Positions 22,644 to 33,481 of a DNA stretch of 64,000 nucleotides are shown in pieces. The DNA lies in contig BSYO01000022.1 in assembly GCA_033239525.1 (NCBI GenBank), forward strand, positions 13,092,923-13,156,922, in the 5' to 3' direction. The position numbers and the translations under genes are program-made. The notes below the pieces were generated by a model that saw only the letters and a list, made by a program, of their open reading frames with translations, did not search any database and was not told the DNA's origin. The DNA is from Nepenthes gracilis. Lineage: Eukaryota > Streptophyta > Magnoliopsida > Caryophyllales > Nepenthaceae. How positions within the stretch are numbered: position 1 is the first letter of the stretch; every line of letters begins with the position of its first letter.

Positions 22644-23640
22644 CGTCCTGGAACCAAATTTTGAACGAGTTCGAGTGACATCGATCTTTGAATCCGGCTC
22701 CGTTCACCGAGTTTGGATTCTATACACCACTAAGACAAATGAAAGGTCAGGATAGCCTTCCAAGAATCAAGAAGGTAGAAAAAAAGGATGTAATGAAGGT
22801 GAGAAACAGAGAGTGCTTGTGGGGATGATTTGGCTTTCGCTGGGAGAGGTTAATGCCGCTCGTGAGGAGCGTCGATTCCTGACTTTCGGTTTTCGAGAGC
22901 CGTAGGAACAGGGAGTATCGAGAGTATCGGCGTCCTGAAAAGCGTGAGAGCTTGAGAGGACGTCGGGATAACTTTGCAGGATTCCTTTGGAAAAAGGAAC
23001 GTTAATATCGGAGTGATTTGAATAAGTACAAGTGCGTTTGTGCTCTCTCAGAAGGCGTGTCTGGAGTGTTGACTCCATGGCCTTCTTATAGTTGAGAGGT
23101 TGAGAGTCCTTCCTTAGGAAGGAGTGCGGGATTTCAGTGCTCTGCTGGAACAACTTCCATTCTTGGCGCTGGCATTAATGGCGGAAACGGCCCATTGAGA
23201 GGTTCTCCTTCCTTCTGTGCTTTGTAACGGCTAGGGCTTTACACTAGACAGGGGAGAGAATCTGACGCTTTTCTTATGGGGTGAGCGCTGAATTTGTTGG
23301 TGACCGTTGTTGTAAAAGTTGCGTTCTGGGGGAGCGCAAAATTAGGAAAGAAAGTTGCTGCAGGTCAAGCTGGGGCTGATCCATGTAAGGCTTATTCAAG
23401 TGGGGCCTGTTACAGCGCTGCTGGTCAACAGAAATGTTGACCGTCTCTGGCGCCAGTCGTCCGTTCTTATGCTGTCTTCATTGGCCTTTCGTCCGGTCAA
23501 CGATTCGCGTAGACCGTTCAGGCCAATATGTAGGCTTTCGTGGATTTGGGCCGTTCTTCTTTCCTTGGCCAGTCCACTATGGGAGTATTCCTTCTTCCGA
23601 GGCCAGTCCACTATGGGAGTACCCATCAATATCAATTGCT
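22644..23640 (-). repeat. 5' LTR of the Tat-like element
   Basis: GC-richer sequence upstream (minus strand) of the primer-binding block and ending near 23640, where composition drops to AT-rich flanking DNA. It includes two near-adjacent copies of GGCCAGTCCACTATGGGAGT at about 23568 and 23601. The outer limit is set by composition and is approximate, because no second LTR remains for comparison. Confidence 0.6.
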
Positions 23641-23644
23641 TATT

Positions 23645-25244
23645 TTTGCTTCATTAGAATTCACGAAGTCAATTAAGTACATTACTTAATTAATTAATGT
23701 TTTTGTATTTTTTTCTCTAATTTCTATTTTTATCTCAATGTTTTCAAATTTCCTCCCTATAACTCAATTCTCATGCTACCTAGCCAACTAATTGATTTGT
23801 TAATTTAAACTTTGCATTTTAATTTTTACAGGTTCTAAAGTTATCACCACTTATTATGTTTAAATTTTATCTCTAAAAAGGTTACTGATTATAAGTTACA
23901 TTTTGGTGGGCACCGACAAAACAAAATTATGATATTTTTTATTAATCTTGTCATACTCAATGACGGTTACTTTTAAAATTTTTAAAGTGGCGCTTTAATT
24001 ATAAGATGCTTTTTTTTTTTTTTAATGCCCATGGGTATCTTACTCTGTTCCTCTATTCATACTGAAAGAAATATATATTTTTTTAATTTCAAAAAATCAG
24101 TGCAAATATTGAAAATTGTTTTACTGAGAGAGCAATTAAAATTTACCCTAACTATCCCAAAAAATGCTGTTAATATAATTAACAAGCTGCCTGTGACAAA
24201 TAATTAATTGACCTATTCAAAGTAATTTATGAAAATAAATCTCTTTGACCAAATATATAATTTCTCCCTACGAAACTTAGAAATGAGTTGTAGATATTAC
24301 TGTATAAATACCATATACTAAATATTTTACAACTAGATTTGTTAAAGTAGATTAATATATTATTGTATATAAAATAGACCATGACATTCTCTGAGACGTA
24401 GGTAGATGTGAGTCCTTGGAAGGGGAAGATATTGAGAAGGTTAAAATGTTTTAGGAAAACCATTATGTGGTGTGGCTTTTATGAATCAATAATAATAAAT
24501 ATTATTAGTGTAGATAAATAATAATAATAATAAATAAATTTAAACAGACGGTTATTAATTATAAGTGTTAGTTTTTCACTAATTAATGCTAATATATTAT
24601 GCTTTCTGACAACTAAATTTAACTTCTTTAATTTTATTCTTTTAGGACGAATATGCTTTATACAACTGTTATTTATTAAAGTATATTTGAAAGTTTTTAA
24701 AACTAAGAAAGAATTATATCGATTTTAAAATTTCAAAATGTACTAAAAAGGTTTTTTAAAAAAATTTATGATCTAACTAAAATATGAAAAGTATTTAATA
24801 AAGTAATGTTGGAAAGCTTTAATAAAAATGTCATTAACTATAAACACTATAGATTTATAAAATAACAATTTTGGGCATTTATTTAATAATATTAAAATTA
24901 TATTTTAAATAAAATAAAAACGAAAAGTGGAGAATAATATTATAAAAAATACTGTTTGTTCAATCCATCTAAAATCTATATAAAAAATAATTTTAAATGG
25001 GTGGTATTATTATTTAAAAAAATGCAACTATGTGGAGAGACTTAATTCTAATGAATTTTGAGGTAAAAAAAAAAAAATAATTATTTATATATTTATAGTC
25101 AAATAAACAATGAAATTAATATCTTAAAAGAATGTCTGATTCAAAAAAATTAATTACCAACAAAAATCAGTAATTTTATTTTGAAAAAAAGATTTTCAGA
25201 ATCGTCGATATTTATTGTAACTAACGCAAAACTTATTTGATGAT
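23645..25244. other. AT-rich intergenic DNA
   Basis: Highly AT-rich sequence without a recognisable gene or repeat structure. All open frames are short and unconserved. Confidence 0.7.
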
Positions 25245-27199
25245 GTGGAAATATTTGAACGTTACGAGGGAGTACGTTTTATTTTCGTTTATTTTGCGAG
25301 TTCCGTTGGCCCTCTCTCCCTCGCCTTCTCTCCTTCTTTAGCTTTCTCACTTGCACTCGCTGTGTGTGTGTGTGTGTGGATTTATTCCTTAATAGTGCCC
25401 ATTGCGTATCGAGGAAGCGTGAGAGCAAATGATCTATCCCTCGCATCGTCGAACTCAACCAAGATTATCAGTTCGTTGATGGATCATACGGTCGACATAA
25501 AGTCAGTTTAGTTGAGGCACAAGAAAAATTTTCATAACTCTAAATCACTAAGCTGCTGTTGATTCCATTCATTCAAGTTCGTACTCTTTGTTGTATATTT
25601 TCTAATTGACATTGTCATTGATTTTTTGTTGCTCGATATCTTAGAATCTAAGGTTGCAATGATCGATTTTGAAATTAACCGTTTTCAGACAAGACATATT
25701 CTTTATTTGTTTTACTAGGCTTGGGTTAATTCGTTATCCTTCTCTAATTTCTATAATGTGGTTGTGTTAGAAAACTCGGTGGTTGATTTTTTTACTACGG
25801 GTTTTTTGGGATTTGGGGTTCCAGTCAATCGATTCTGGCAATATTTTTTATTTCAGTTCTTTTATTTCATAGATTTGATTAAAAATATTCACGTCTCTAG
25901 AGAAATTATGTTTTGTGTTTCTTTCTCTTAGTATTTTCTCAGAACTGATTTTCTTAACGCAGAAGAAAATCTATCTATGTAATTATAACTCACTAGATTT
26001 TTGTTATGTTGAGATGCAGATGTCGTTGTCTTGGGCAATATCTTACTAATTCAACATTGGATTGTTTGAATCTCATCCAGTTCGGCTAAATGCTCTAAGT
26101 CATTGAATTAGAAATGGATTTTTTGTTGGTTTCTTAGCAAGGCCCCACCCACTGGCTAAATAGAAAATTTTATTCACTCATGAAAATCTGCATTGAAACA
26201 AGAAGGATTCTGAAGATGTGGCAATTGTCAGAGGCCTCAGGAGAGGTGCATAAATGGGCTCTTTTCTAATTGTATATTGCTGAACATGTGCTTGGTTGTT
26301 TCATTTGAAGGGTCTTTACGTTGCCTAACATTGATGGTTTTATTCCTACACAGATTGGAGAATAAGAGTGGCCACCGTTTGACTTTAATATGATAGCCCA
26401 AGTTACTGATTACTTTTGCAATGACAATAAGCTTGGGAAGGGCCTTATAGACCAATCTGCGATGTATAATTCTTTCTTACATCTTCAGTTAATGCTACTC
26501 CTTTGGTAGAAGGCATTGGTATACGTATTTAAAATTTGATAAAGAAAAATATACATTAACAACATTTACTTAAATATGAAATATTTTCAATATCCATGTC
26601 TACTGTGGAGAAAAACTAAATTATATGGTTACTTCTCAGCACTCCATATTTCTCTCTCGTTTTGACAAGTGATTGCTTGAGGAAAAAACAAAAGGGCACT
26701 CTCTCAATTGTCACAGATTGGTGGCATACCACTTGTAGATTGTAAGCATCAGGACATTATGAAAGAAGGCTAGGAGATAGGTGTGAAGAGGTTTTCAAAA
26801 GTTTCAGGTTAATTACTGGATAAGTTAAAAAATGAAATATTGTTTGTTGCTAAGCTTCAGCATTGGACCAACTAAATCTCTTAGATGCTGCATTGAAGTT
26901 CAAAAAGGAATGTTAATATTTCATATACATCACAAACAAAAGCCTGGACAGTTTCATCTTTGGTTCGGCTATTTATGATTGTTCGTCATTTCATATTAAA
27001 ATTTAAGTTTGAAGCCATAAACTAATTGGGTTTAATTCCTTATTAGATTGAACATGAAGTGTGTACCTAGGTGGGCCTAAGCGTTTTGATATCATCAATG
27101 TGATTGTTTGTGTTCTTCTTTGTTTCCATCAAGATTTGAGATTGAATATCTTCCAGAGGGATCTCAAAGGCCAATAACATCTTACCTGATATGAGTGGA
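25245..27199. other. Unassigned region, possible remains of a transcribed locus
   Basis: It begins with an 88-codon frame (25245-25511) containing a (GT)n run near 25362-25378, followed by T-rich intron-like sequence. No domain was recognised and I could not connect exons, so I make no gene call. Confidence 0.3.
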
Positions 27200-27665
27200 A
27201 ATGAAATAATAGGACTTTAGTGGGCTAGATGTTTTTAATAGAAAGGAATGTGGGTGATGACTAAGAAAGTGGTTAGAATATAGTACTAAATCTCATGCCG
27301 TTTCTTCATCTCAACTTTTGTCCCACTATCTTATAATTTTCTGTAATGAATCAATGCCAGTAGCTACAAATCTCCAGACTTCAGATTATGCAACTGCTGG
27401 ATCCTTCTCATTGGAGTTTGAAGAGAAACATGAGGTTCAATAACCTCATTTATAATGAAATACTATTTGATAGGAAAGTAAGGAGAATGTAAATGATTAG
27501 AACATAGTAATGTATCAGATTCTGTTTTTTCACCTCTACTTTTTTTTCTCACTATTATCTAATTTTCTCTAATGAATCAGTTAGCAACTGCATGTCTTAG
27601 GCTCCGGTGTATGCAATTGATGGACTCTTCTCATTGGAATCTAGGAGAAATAGGGGATTCGATTA
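27200..27665. repeat. Diverged tandem duplication, unit about 250 bp
   Basis: The first copy (about 27200-27440) and second (about 27454-27665) share in order AATGAAATA, TTAGAA(T/C)ATAGTA, a CTAATTTTCTCTAATGAATCA-like block, a GCAACTG / GCAATTGATGGA-type block, CTTCTCATTGGA and GAGAAA. Many substitutions and indels separate them. Confidence 0.7.
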
Positions 27666-27809
27666 TCTAGACTGCTAGCATAATTTTTTTTGGGTGTGTA
27701 AGTCAATCTTCTTTCTTTAGCATTGGTCTTATGAGTTATTTTTCAAAAATTCTTAGTTGTGGTGATTCTTCCCCTTAGTAATGAAGAGATTTTGTCACAA
27801 CATTGAAAG

Positions 27810-28450
27810 TTGATGATCAGTCCTGAGATCTTTGTTCTACGGTGATGGGTCCGATACCGTGGGTTAGCCCAGAGTCCGAATTGTAGTAGATTAATGGCCT
27901 GATGGAGTCTCCTTCTGGCTCAAAGCCCAGCGAATATTTGCAAGATATCCACCCGTGCAACGTATTCCTCGGGAATGGCAAGCGTGGCCCTCCAACATTT
28001 CCCAAGAAAGATTATGATTACCAGACTTGCCGTAAAGCAGCCACGACAGCTAATCTGACAGCTTAGCAGATCCGCATGAGCAACCGTCGCCAATCATGCA
28101 CCCAAAGCAGGCTTCGCAGCCCTCACCCTCCATATACCCACCTTCCCTCTATGAGGAAAGGGGGCTTCTCTCCTTCCAATTAAGCAGGAGTTAATTTTAT
28201 GAAAACGGCAAGAATCACGTCTAAGCATCCAGAACATACTCTCTATCTCTCTTCTCATTTCGCTTAAGGGCTATTTCGAGACAGATGCGTCCCCCGACTT
28301 TTAGAGCAGCATTCCAACCCATGCTCGTGGCCGCGCAGGCACCGTGCTGACTTAAAACTCCCACACCTCTTGGCCGGTGAGGTCAATTTGCGTAGAAAGG
28401 CAAAGGAAGTCCCTCCACTAGTAGCAGGAGAGGTGTTTAACCGGCACACT
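27810..28450 (+). repeat. LTR-like block
   Basis: A GC-richer block with a TATA-poor leader, a CTCTCTATCTCTCTTCTC tract and, near 28382, CAATTTGCGTAGAAAGG, which loosely resembles the primer-side junction of Tat-type elements. No matching second LTR was found, so this is only a suggestion. Confidence 0.3.
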
Positions 28451-29040
28451 CAGTGGGGCTCAGTCTTCAATTTCTCAAAGCCACTTTTAGTATAGCACAC
28501 CTATTGGAGCTCAATCCTTCATTCCTCAAAGCCGCTCCCTGGCTAAGCACAACCGTAAGAGCTTAGTTGTCTATCTCTCAAGGCCAAGCGCACTCAACAG
28601 AGCTCAATCCTCAATTTCTTAAAGCCACTCCTTGGCTGAATGCTCTCAGTGGAGCTCAGTCCTCCATCTCTTTAAGCCGCTCTTTGATTGAGCATACCTG
28701 TGAAGCTTAGTCTTCTATCCCTTAAAGCCGCTCTTTGGCTGAGCATACACGTGGGAGCTCAATCCTCTATATTTCAAAGTCGCCCCCTAGTTAGGCCCAA
28801 TCCTCCATCTCTCAAAGCCGCTCTTTGGCAGAGCGCACTTATGGAGCTCAGCCCTCCATCTCTTTAAGCCTCTCATTGGCAGAAAGCACTGATCGGAGCG
28901 TGTCCTCTGCCTCTAAGCTGTTTCTAGTTGAGCGTACCTATCAGAGCCTAATCCTTCGTCTCTAAGCTGCTTCTCAGTCGGGCACACTCATCGGAGCCTA
29001 GTTCTCGGGTTCTAAGACGCTCCTCAATTGGGCGTACTCC
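28450..29040. repeat. Diverged tandem array, unit about 55-60 bp
   Basis: About ten degenerate units repeat the pattern GGAGCTCAGTCCTC, CATCTCT, AAAGCCGCTC, TTGGCTGAGC. Clear units start near 28507, 28608, 28655, 28705, 28755, 28848, 28895, 28945 and 28995. Spacing is irregular, and the later units have TCTAAGCTGCT in place of CTCAAAGCCGCT. No coding frame runs through it. Confidence 0.8.
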
Positions 29041-29645
29041 CCAAACTCCCCGTCGTCTTCAACTTCATCACCGTATTCGTTGTCCACCTTCGCTAATTCC
29101 TCTGCAATTTCAAACTTACCATCGGTTGTGGTTCCCACAGCTGAAGTGCTTCGAGCCTCTGGCACTGAGCCTTTGCCGACTCTGACTCGCATCGAGCAAC
29201 CAGATCCACATGTGTCACGAGCAATTCCAAAATTTGCTTCCGTTTCCCTCCCGTCTTATCATATTCTTCGGCAGAACAAATTCTGTCAATTGTACCTGCG
29301 AAGGACTATGGTAGTGCTGATTTGGCTGAGAAATTGTTGGGCCTTGGTAGCCTTGGTGGAGATGATGAGGCGCAATGACGGTGTGTAATCGATTCTTGCT
29401 CAAGCACCTCGACCGTGATTTCCTCTCGTTCTTCCAACTTGTGAAGAGCGTCTTTGGACTCTTATGAAGCGAACCCACGCTCGTGTGGAAAGAATTGGCA
29501 ATGGCTTATATGCTCTCTGCGTTGTCTCCGCTCCATTTCCTCGGTTCATCCCACCTCGGTTAAATCGCCAGCCCAGACCGAGGTCCTACCGTAGATCAAA
29601 CCGAGATTCCTTCCCATCAGAATCGCGAGCGCCGCACGCACTGTA
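29041..29645. other. Unidentified segment with coding-like composition
   Basis: The plus strand has a Ser/Pro-rich 102-codon frame (29080-29388) and, in another frame near 29270-29370, a plausible peptide containing VPAKDYGSADLAEKLLG. The minus strand has an acidic frame (28998-29192). I recognise none of these. Together with the adjacent captured CHLH sequence they may be further host-gene pieces carried by the same element. Confidence 0.35.
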
Positions 29646-31586
29646 GTGCGGATTCGGCGTTCATATCTCCTTCCCATAAATTCCTTGTTATTTTCACAAG
29701 CATGTGCAGAATCGAAATTTCACTTGCTGCTAACTGCCGAGATTCTTCTGTACTGCCGCGTTGCTTCTGTTTTGTTGAGCTATTGCCGTTCTGCCGAGAT
29801 GCCTTTGTTTTACCGAGATGATGCCGTTCTGTTATGCATCATAATCGCAACACAGCCGCAAGATCTTCCAACCGCTGAGGGAGCAAACAAGTATCAGAGG
29901 GTTGTATCAGTGCAGTTAGTAGGGAGAGAGAAATTTGAAGAGCAACATACCCCCATCTCCCAGTGGCCACCATCTCGGGAATTGATTGCCAAAAATATTC
30001 CTGATTTTGAATGGAAATTTAAGCATCCAATTCTTGACCAAATTAAGAGGCATCTCCTTACAACAGACGGCAGTGTTTTTGTTGAGGCTAAAAGCCTAGT
30101 TGCTGTCCTAAACCGTATCATCCCTTCAATGCCTGAAGTAATGAGACTTAATAAGTTGGGTTCATTTAGTATGTCACAACTTGGGCAGTCAAAAAGCCCC
30201 CTCTTAACGTTGTTCAAGAGAAAGAAATCATCTGCTGGGTTTGCTGATAGTATGCTGAAGGTAGTAAGAACATTGCCAATGGTTTTGAAGTACTTGCCAA
30301 GTGATAAAGCTCAGGATGCTAGGCTATACATTCTTAGTTTACAGTTTTGGCTGGGAGGGTTACCGGATAATTTGGTGACTTTCTTGAAGATGATATATGG
30401 GTCCTATGTTCCAGCACTAAAAGGGGTGAAAATTGAGTATTCAGATCCGGTTTTGTTCTTGGACATCGGAATTTGGCACCCGTTGGCTCCTTGTATGTAC
30501 GATGATGTGAAGGAGTACTTGAATTGGTATGGGACAAGAAGAGATGCTAATGAGAAGCTTATGAGTCCTAATGCTCCAGTAATCGGGTTGGTTCTACAAA
30601 GGAGCCACATTGTTACAAGTGATGAAGGTCACTATGTAGCTGTAATTATGGAGTTGGAGGCAAGAGGGGCTAGAGTGATCCCAATTTTTGCTGGTGGTCT
30701 CGATTTTTCGGGGCCCGTCGAGAGGTTTTTTGCCGATTCGGTCACTAAGAAGTGCTTCGTGAACTCGGTGGTGTCGTTAACTGGGTTTGCTCTTGTTGGG
30801 GGACCCGCAAGACAGGATCATCCTAGGGCTGTCGAGGCAGTGAGGAAGCTCGATGTTCCCTACATCGTTGTTTTGCCTTTGGTGTTTCAAACAACTGAGG
30901 AGTGGCTCAATAGTACTTTGGGATTGCACCCAATTCAGGTGGCTTTGCAGGTTGCACTTCCAGAGCTAGATGGAGGCATGGAGCCTATTGTTTTTGCTGG
31001 CCGTGATCCCAGAACAGGAAAATCACATGCTCTTCACAAAAGGGCTGAGCAACTCTGCACAAGGGCAATTAAATGGGCTGAATTGAAAAGAAAATCCAAG
31101 GCTGAAAAGAAGCTAGCCATCACAGTCTTCAGTTTTCCTCCTGACAAAGGAAATGTTGGAACTGCAGTGTACCTAAATGTTTTCTCCTCGATCTTCTCTG
31201 TCTTGCAGGAACTTAAGAAGGATGGCTACAACGTTGAAGGCCTCCCAGAGACATCAGAAGCCTTGATTGAAGACATAATTCATGATAAAGAGGCTCGATT
31301 CAGCAGCCCAAATCTCAACATCAATTTCAAAATGAGCATCAGAGAGTACCAGAGGCTGACGCCTTATGCCACATTACTGGAAGAAAACTGGGGCGTTCAA
31401 CCTACCTTTGGCTATGAGGGTGATCCTATGCGTCTACTCTTCTCCAAATCAGCTAGCCCGCATCATGGATTTGCTGCTTATTACACTTTCGTGGAGACGA
31501 TATTTGGAGCTGAGGCAGTTTTCGGTAACTTGAGTTATGTTCAGACAGTGGCTAGAGTGCAGAAGTGCAGTTTCTCTCAGCAATAA
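29646..31586 (+). CDS. Chimeric reading frame with a Mg-chelatase subunit H (CHLH) fragment
   Basis: CHLH is the large porphyrin-binding subunit of Mg-chelatase in plastids. From 30123 to about 31520 this frame matches it closely, from [13 protein letters not shown] through [37 protein letters not shown] and [15 protein letters not shown] to [17 protein letters not shown]. That is about 466 codons without a stop, roughly residues 170-670 of about 1,380. The transit peptide, N-terminal part and whole C-terminal half are absent. About 26 residues expected after EENWG are missing. The first ~160 codons are unrelated and unrecognised; the frame opens with GTG, and the first ATG is 29799. No introns interrupt the CHLH part. 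A gypsy-type 3' end follows at 31880-31960. I read it as a captured, probably retroposed fragment; chelatase activity is not expected. Confidence 0.85.
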   Translation: MRIRRSYLLPINSLLFSQACAESKFHLLLTAEILLYCRVASVLLSYCRSAEMPLFYRDDAVLLCIIIATQPQDLPTAEGANKYQRVVSVQLVGREKFEEQHTPISQWPPSRELIAKNIPDFEWKFKHPILDQIKRHLLTTDGSVFVEAKSLVAVLNRIIPSMPEVMRLNKLGSFSMSQLGQSKSPLLTLFKRKKSSAGFADSMLKVVRTLPMVLKYLPSDKAQDARLYILSLQFWLGGLPDNLVTFLKMIYGSYVPALKGVKIEYSDPVLFLDIGIWHPLAPCMYDDVKEYLNWYGTRRDANEKLMSPNAPVIGLVLQRSHIVTSDEGHYVAVIMELEARGARVIPIFAGGLDFSGPVERFFADSVTKKCFVNSVVSLTGFALVGGPARQDHPRAVEAVRKLDVPYIVVLPLVFQTTEEWLNSTLGLHPIQVALQVALPELDGGMEPIVFAGRDPRTGKSHALHKRAEQLCTRAIKWAELKRKSKAEKKLAITVFSFPPDKGNVGTAVYLNVFSSIFSVLQELKKDGYNVEGLPETSEALIEDIIHDKEARFSSPNLNINFKMSIREYQRLTPYATLLEENWGVQPTFGYEGDPMRLLFSKSASPHHGFAAYYTFVETIFGAEAVFGNLSYVQTVARVQKCSFSQQ

Positions 31587-31592
31587 GACATC

Positions 31593-31796
31593 ATGGAGAA
31601 ACATCAAGAAGCTGCTGGTATTGATTCAGTTTCATATGCTGATATTCTGAAGCAAGGGTTTAATTTGAATGATGATGAGGAACCAGACTCAGGAGCAACT
31701 CATCTGGAGTCGCCTCAGATTTTGGACACAACATCTGTTGAAGATTCTAGATTTCCAGATTGGCGTGATACTATGGAAAGAGGGCTTGAGATGTAG
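31593..31796 (+). CDS. Short frame after the CHLH chimera, unknown
   Basis: A 67-codon acidic frame starting seven bases after the chimeric stop. It has a plausible amino-acid make-up (SVSYADILKQGFNL, then a Ser/Thr-rich part) but no recognised domain. It could be a residual piece of retroelement internal coding sequence or of another captured gene. Confidence 0.25.
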   Translation: MEKHQEAAGIDSVSYADILKQGFNLNDDEEPDSGATHLESPQILDTTSVEDSRFPDWRDTMERGLEM

Positions 31797-31879
31797 GAAA
31801 CCCGGCTACTGAGTTTGAGCAGAACCCTCGAGCTGGTCATGTGCTGAACTCAAGTGGTGAATTAATCCCTAATTCATAA

Positions 31880-31953
31880 TAAACTTCAAAAGTGCTACCC
31901 AAATTTCCTTGTGATCAACCTTGAGGACAATGTTCTTTTGATGGATGGGGCAA
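31880..31953 (+). pseudogene. gypsy pol terminal remnant and polypurine region
   Basis: The stretch CTTGAGGACAATGTTCTTTT then GATGGATGGGGCA directly before TGTTACGG mirrors the pol-end and polypurine layout of the intronic gypsy element at 9235-9270 (CTTGAGGACAAGGTATTATT then GATGGGAAGGG). It marks the 3' end of a plus-strand gypsy-type element that carries the CHLH chimera. Confidence 0.7.
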
Positions 31954-32270
31954 TGTTACGGACCCCGTTTCCCATATCCCGTTTCCCGTATCCCCCGTTT
32001 CCCGTTTATATATATTGACTTGCGTTGAATGAAAAAGGAAGAAAATATTTGCCCAACTCTCTCTCTCTCTCTCTCTACCTCTCCCTACCCTCTTCTCTCT
32101 TGTCTGTTTCTCTTCTCCTTCCTCAATCAACGTCCCTGACCTCGATTTACCCTAGTTGTCGTCTTCCTCCGCCAGAACTCCCCTTCCCCGTCACTTCTTC
32201 GACGATCAATTCATCTAGCCGCACTTGGAGCACGCATCAGAAGGGAGAAGATGTCGATTTTAATTTCTAT
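31954..32270 (+). repeat. Probable 3' LTR start of the CHLH-carrying element
   Basis: Begins TGTTACGGACC after the polypurine region, followed by short direct repeats of CCCGTTTCCCGTAT, TATATATATT and a (CT)n tract. The right end is uncertain, and no 5' partner LTR was found between 25 and 30 kb. Confidence 0.6.
32053..32078. repeat. (CT)n microsatellite
   Basis: A CT repeat within the LTR, comparable to the CT tracts in the LTRs at 4490-4545 and 9580-9600. Confidence 0.85.
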
Positions 32271-33200
32271 TGTTAGAGTTATATTAGCAGTTATGATGAG
32301 GTTAATTGGTAATACTTTGCTGCTTTTTTTGTTTGGAAATGTGTAGTTGACATTAGCCTTGTGAAATTTGTGATAAGAAGAAAGAGAAGTGTGGAAACCG
32401 AAGTGGAAAAAAAAAGCAAAAACAAATTGTGACTTATTCCTTGACCCTTATCTTTATTGCTCGATGAGCCCCCTTCAAATTGTAGGAGTTTGTTTGGTTA
32501 GTCATGGTGAGTTATTTCTTGTCATTTTGTCCATGTTGACTACTTGTCATATTTGTTGCTTTTTCTACTTTGTTATGTGATGCCTTGCATCAAATTCTTA
32601 AATCACTTTTAGAAATTGATGAGGGTTTTTAATGTTTTACTACTATGGTAGTATTTTATATTAACATATATTATTTGGCAGAAATCTTAGACTTGCTGAT
32701 GAACCAATATTTTGAGGTACCATTGAGATTGCTACCTCGTTAGCTCATCCTTTTCTTTCTTTCCTCATGATGTTTCAAAATCTTTTTTGTGTTTTTTATC
32801 CTATCTAATATTCATGTAAAGTAGATCTCATCGCTGAGTTTACCATATAAACTGAGGTTGGAATATGAGTTTTATGACTTAAGGATTCTATGTCAATGTA
32901 ATTGCACTTCTTGAATTCAATTTCAGTTTACAAGATTTAGATTTGATTAGGGTACAAGCATAGGGAGCACTTAAGAATCTGAAAATTTAGGACCTCCCCA
33001 ATTATTGAACTAATAGGTGGATATGACTGTAATTTATTTGTTTATTAATTTCCAGCTGGCATTGATATTCTCATGGGTTCTTTTATTAGGAAAATTTGCA
33101 TTATATTCTGGAGTCATTAGCATTAAAAAAGTGGTTGTCTAATCTTATCTATTGTGGTGTTCAATTTTCCTTTTACAGCAAGCAAACTAGTATCTGGAGG
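32271..33200. other. Intergenic or intronic DNA, no gene called
   Basis: AT-rich sequence. One 34-base segment (33179-33212) has an excellent acceptor (TTCCTTTTACAG) and donor (GTAAGTTTTG), as a small exon would, but I could not link it to a protein. Confidence 0.4.
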
Positions 33201-33436
33201 CTTATTGAGTTGGTAAGTTTTGTTGATTGTGATCATGTCCTGCCATCAGTGTTGGCTTTAGCCAGCTTGAAGCCTTGTCTCAGATGTCTTTATGACATTT
33301 CTAGAAATTTCATTGTAACTTATTGAGTTGGTAAGTTTTGTTGATTGTGATCATGTCCTGCCATCAGTGTTGGCTTTAGCCAGCTTGAAGCCTTGTCTCA
33401 GATGTCTTTATGACATTTCTAGAAATTTCATTGTAA
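33201..33436. repeat. Perfect 118-bp tandem duplication
   Basis: 33201-33318 is repeated as 33319-33436 with no difference that I can see, each beginning CTTATTGAGTTGG and ending TTCATTGTAA. One frame of both copies reads VDCDHVLPSVLALASLKPCL. The perfect identity implies a recent event. Confidence 0.97.
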
Positions 33437-33481
33437 GTTGCCTTCTGTACATTGAATATATCGGGTTTTGTTGTCTAGTGT

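Larger units (their letters stand above)
18985..23640 (-). mobile_element. Ty3/gypsy element of Tat-like type, minus strand, 3'-truncated
   Basis: Read leftwards: a 5' LTR (about 22641-23640), the junction block TTGGCGCTATCTGTGGGAA, gag (22640-21250), a protease/linker region, and reverse transcriptase with the start of RNase H (20120-19034). Integrase and the 3' LTR are missing, so the element was cut at about 18985. The RT block PFGLKNAGATYQ and gag block FKMPSLDSYDGSADP are of the kind seen in the Tat branch of plant gypsy elements. Several stops interrupt every domain. Confidence 0.85.

Noticed and set aside
29646..31586. A functional second CHLH gene
   Set aside because: It lacks the transit peptide, the N-terminal ~170 residues, an internal segment and the whole C-terminal half, and it ends in retroelement sequence.
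2644..31586. A tetrapyrrole biosynthetic gene cluster
   Set aside because: Only one complete gene is present, and the CHLH part looks like retroelement cargo.
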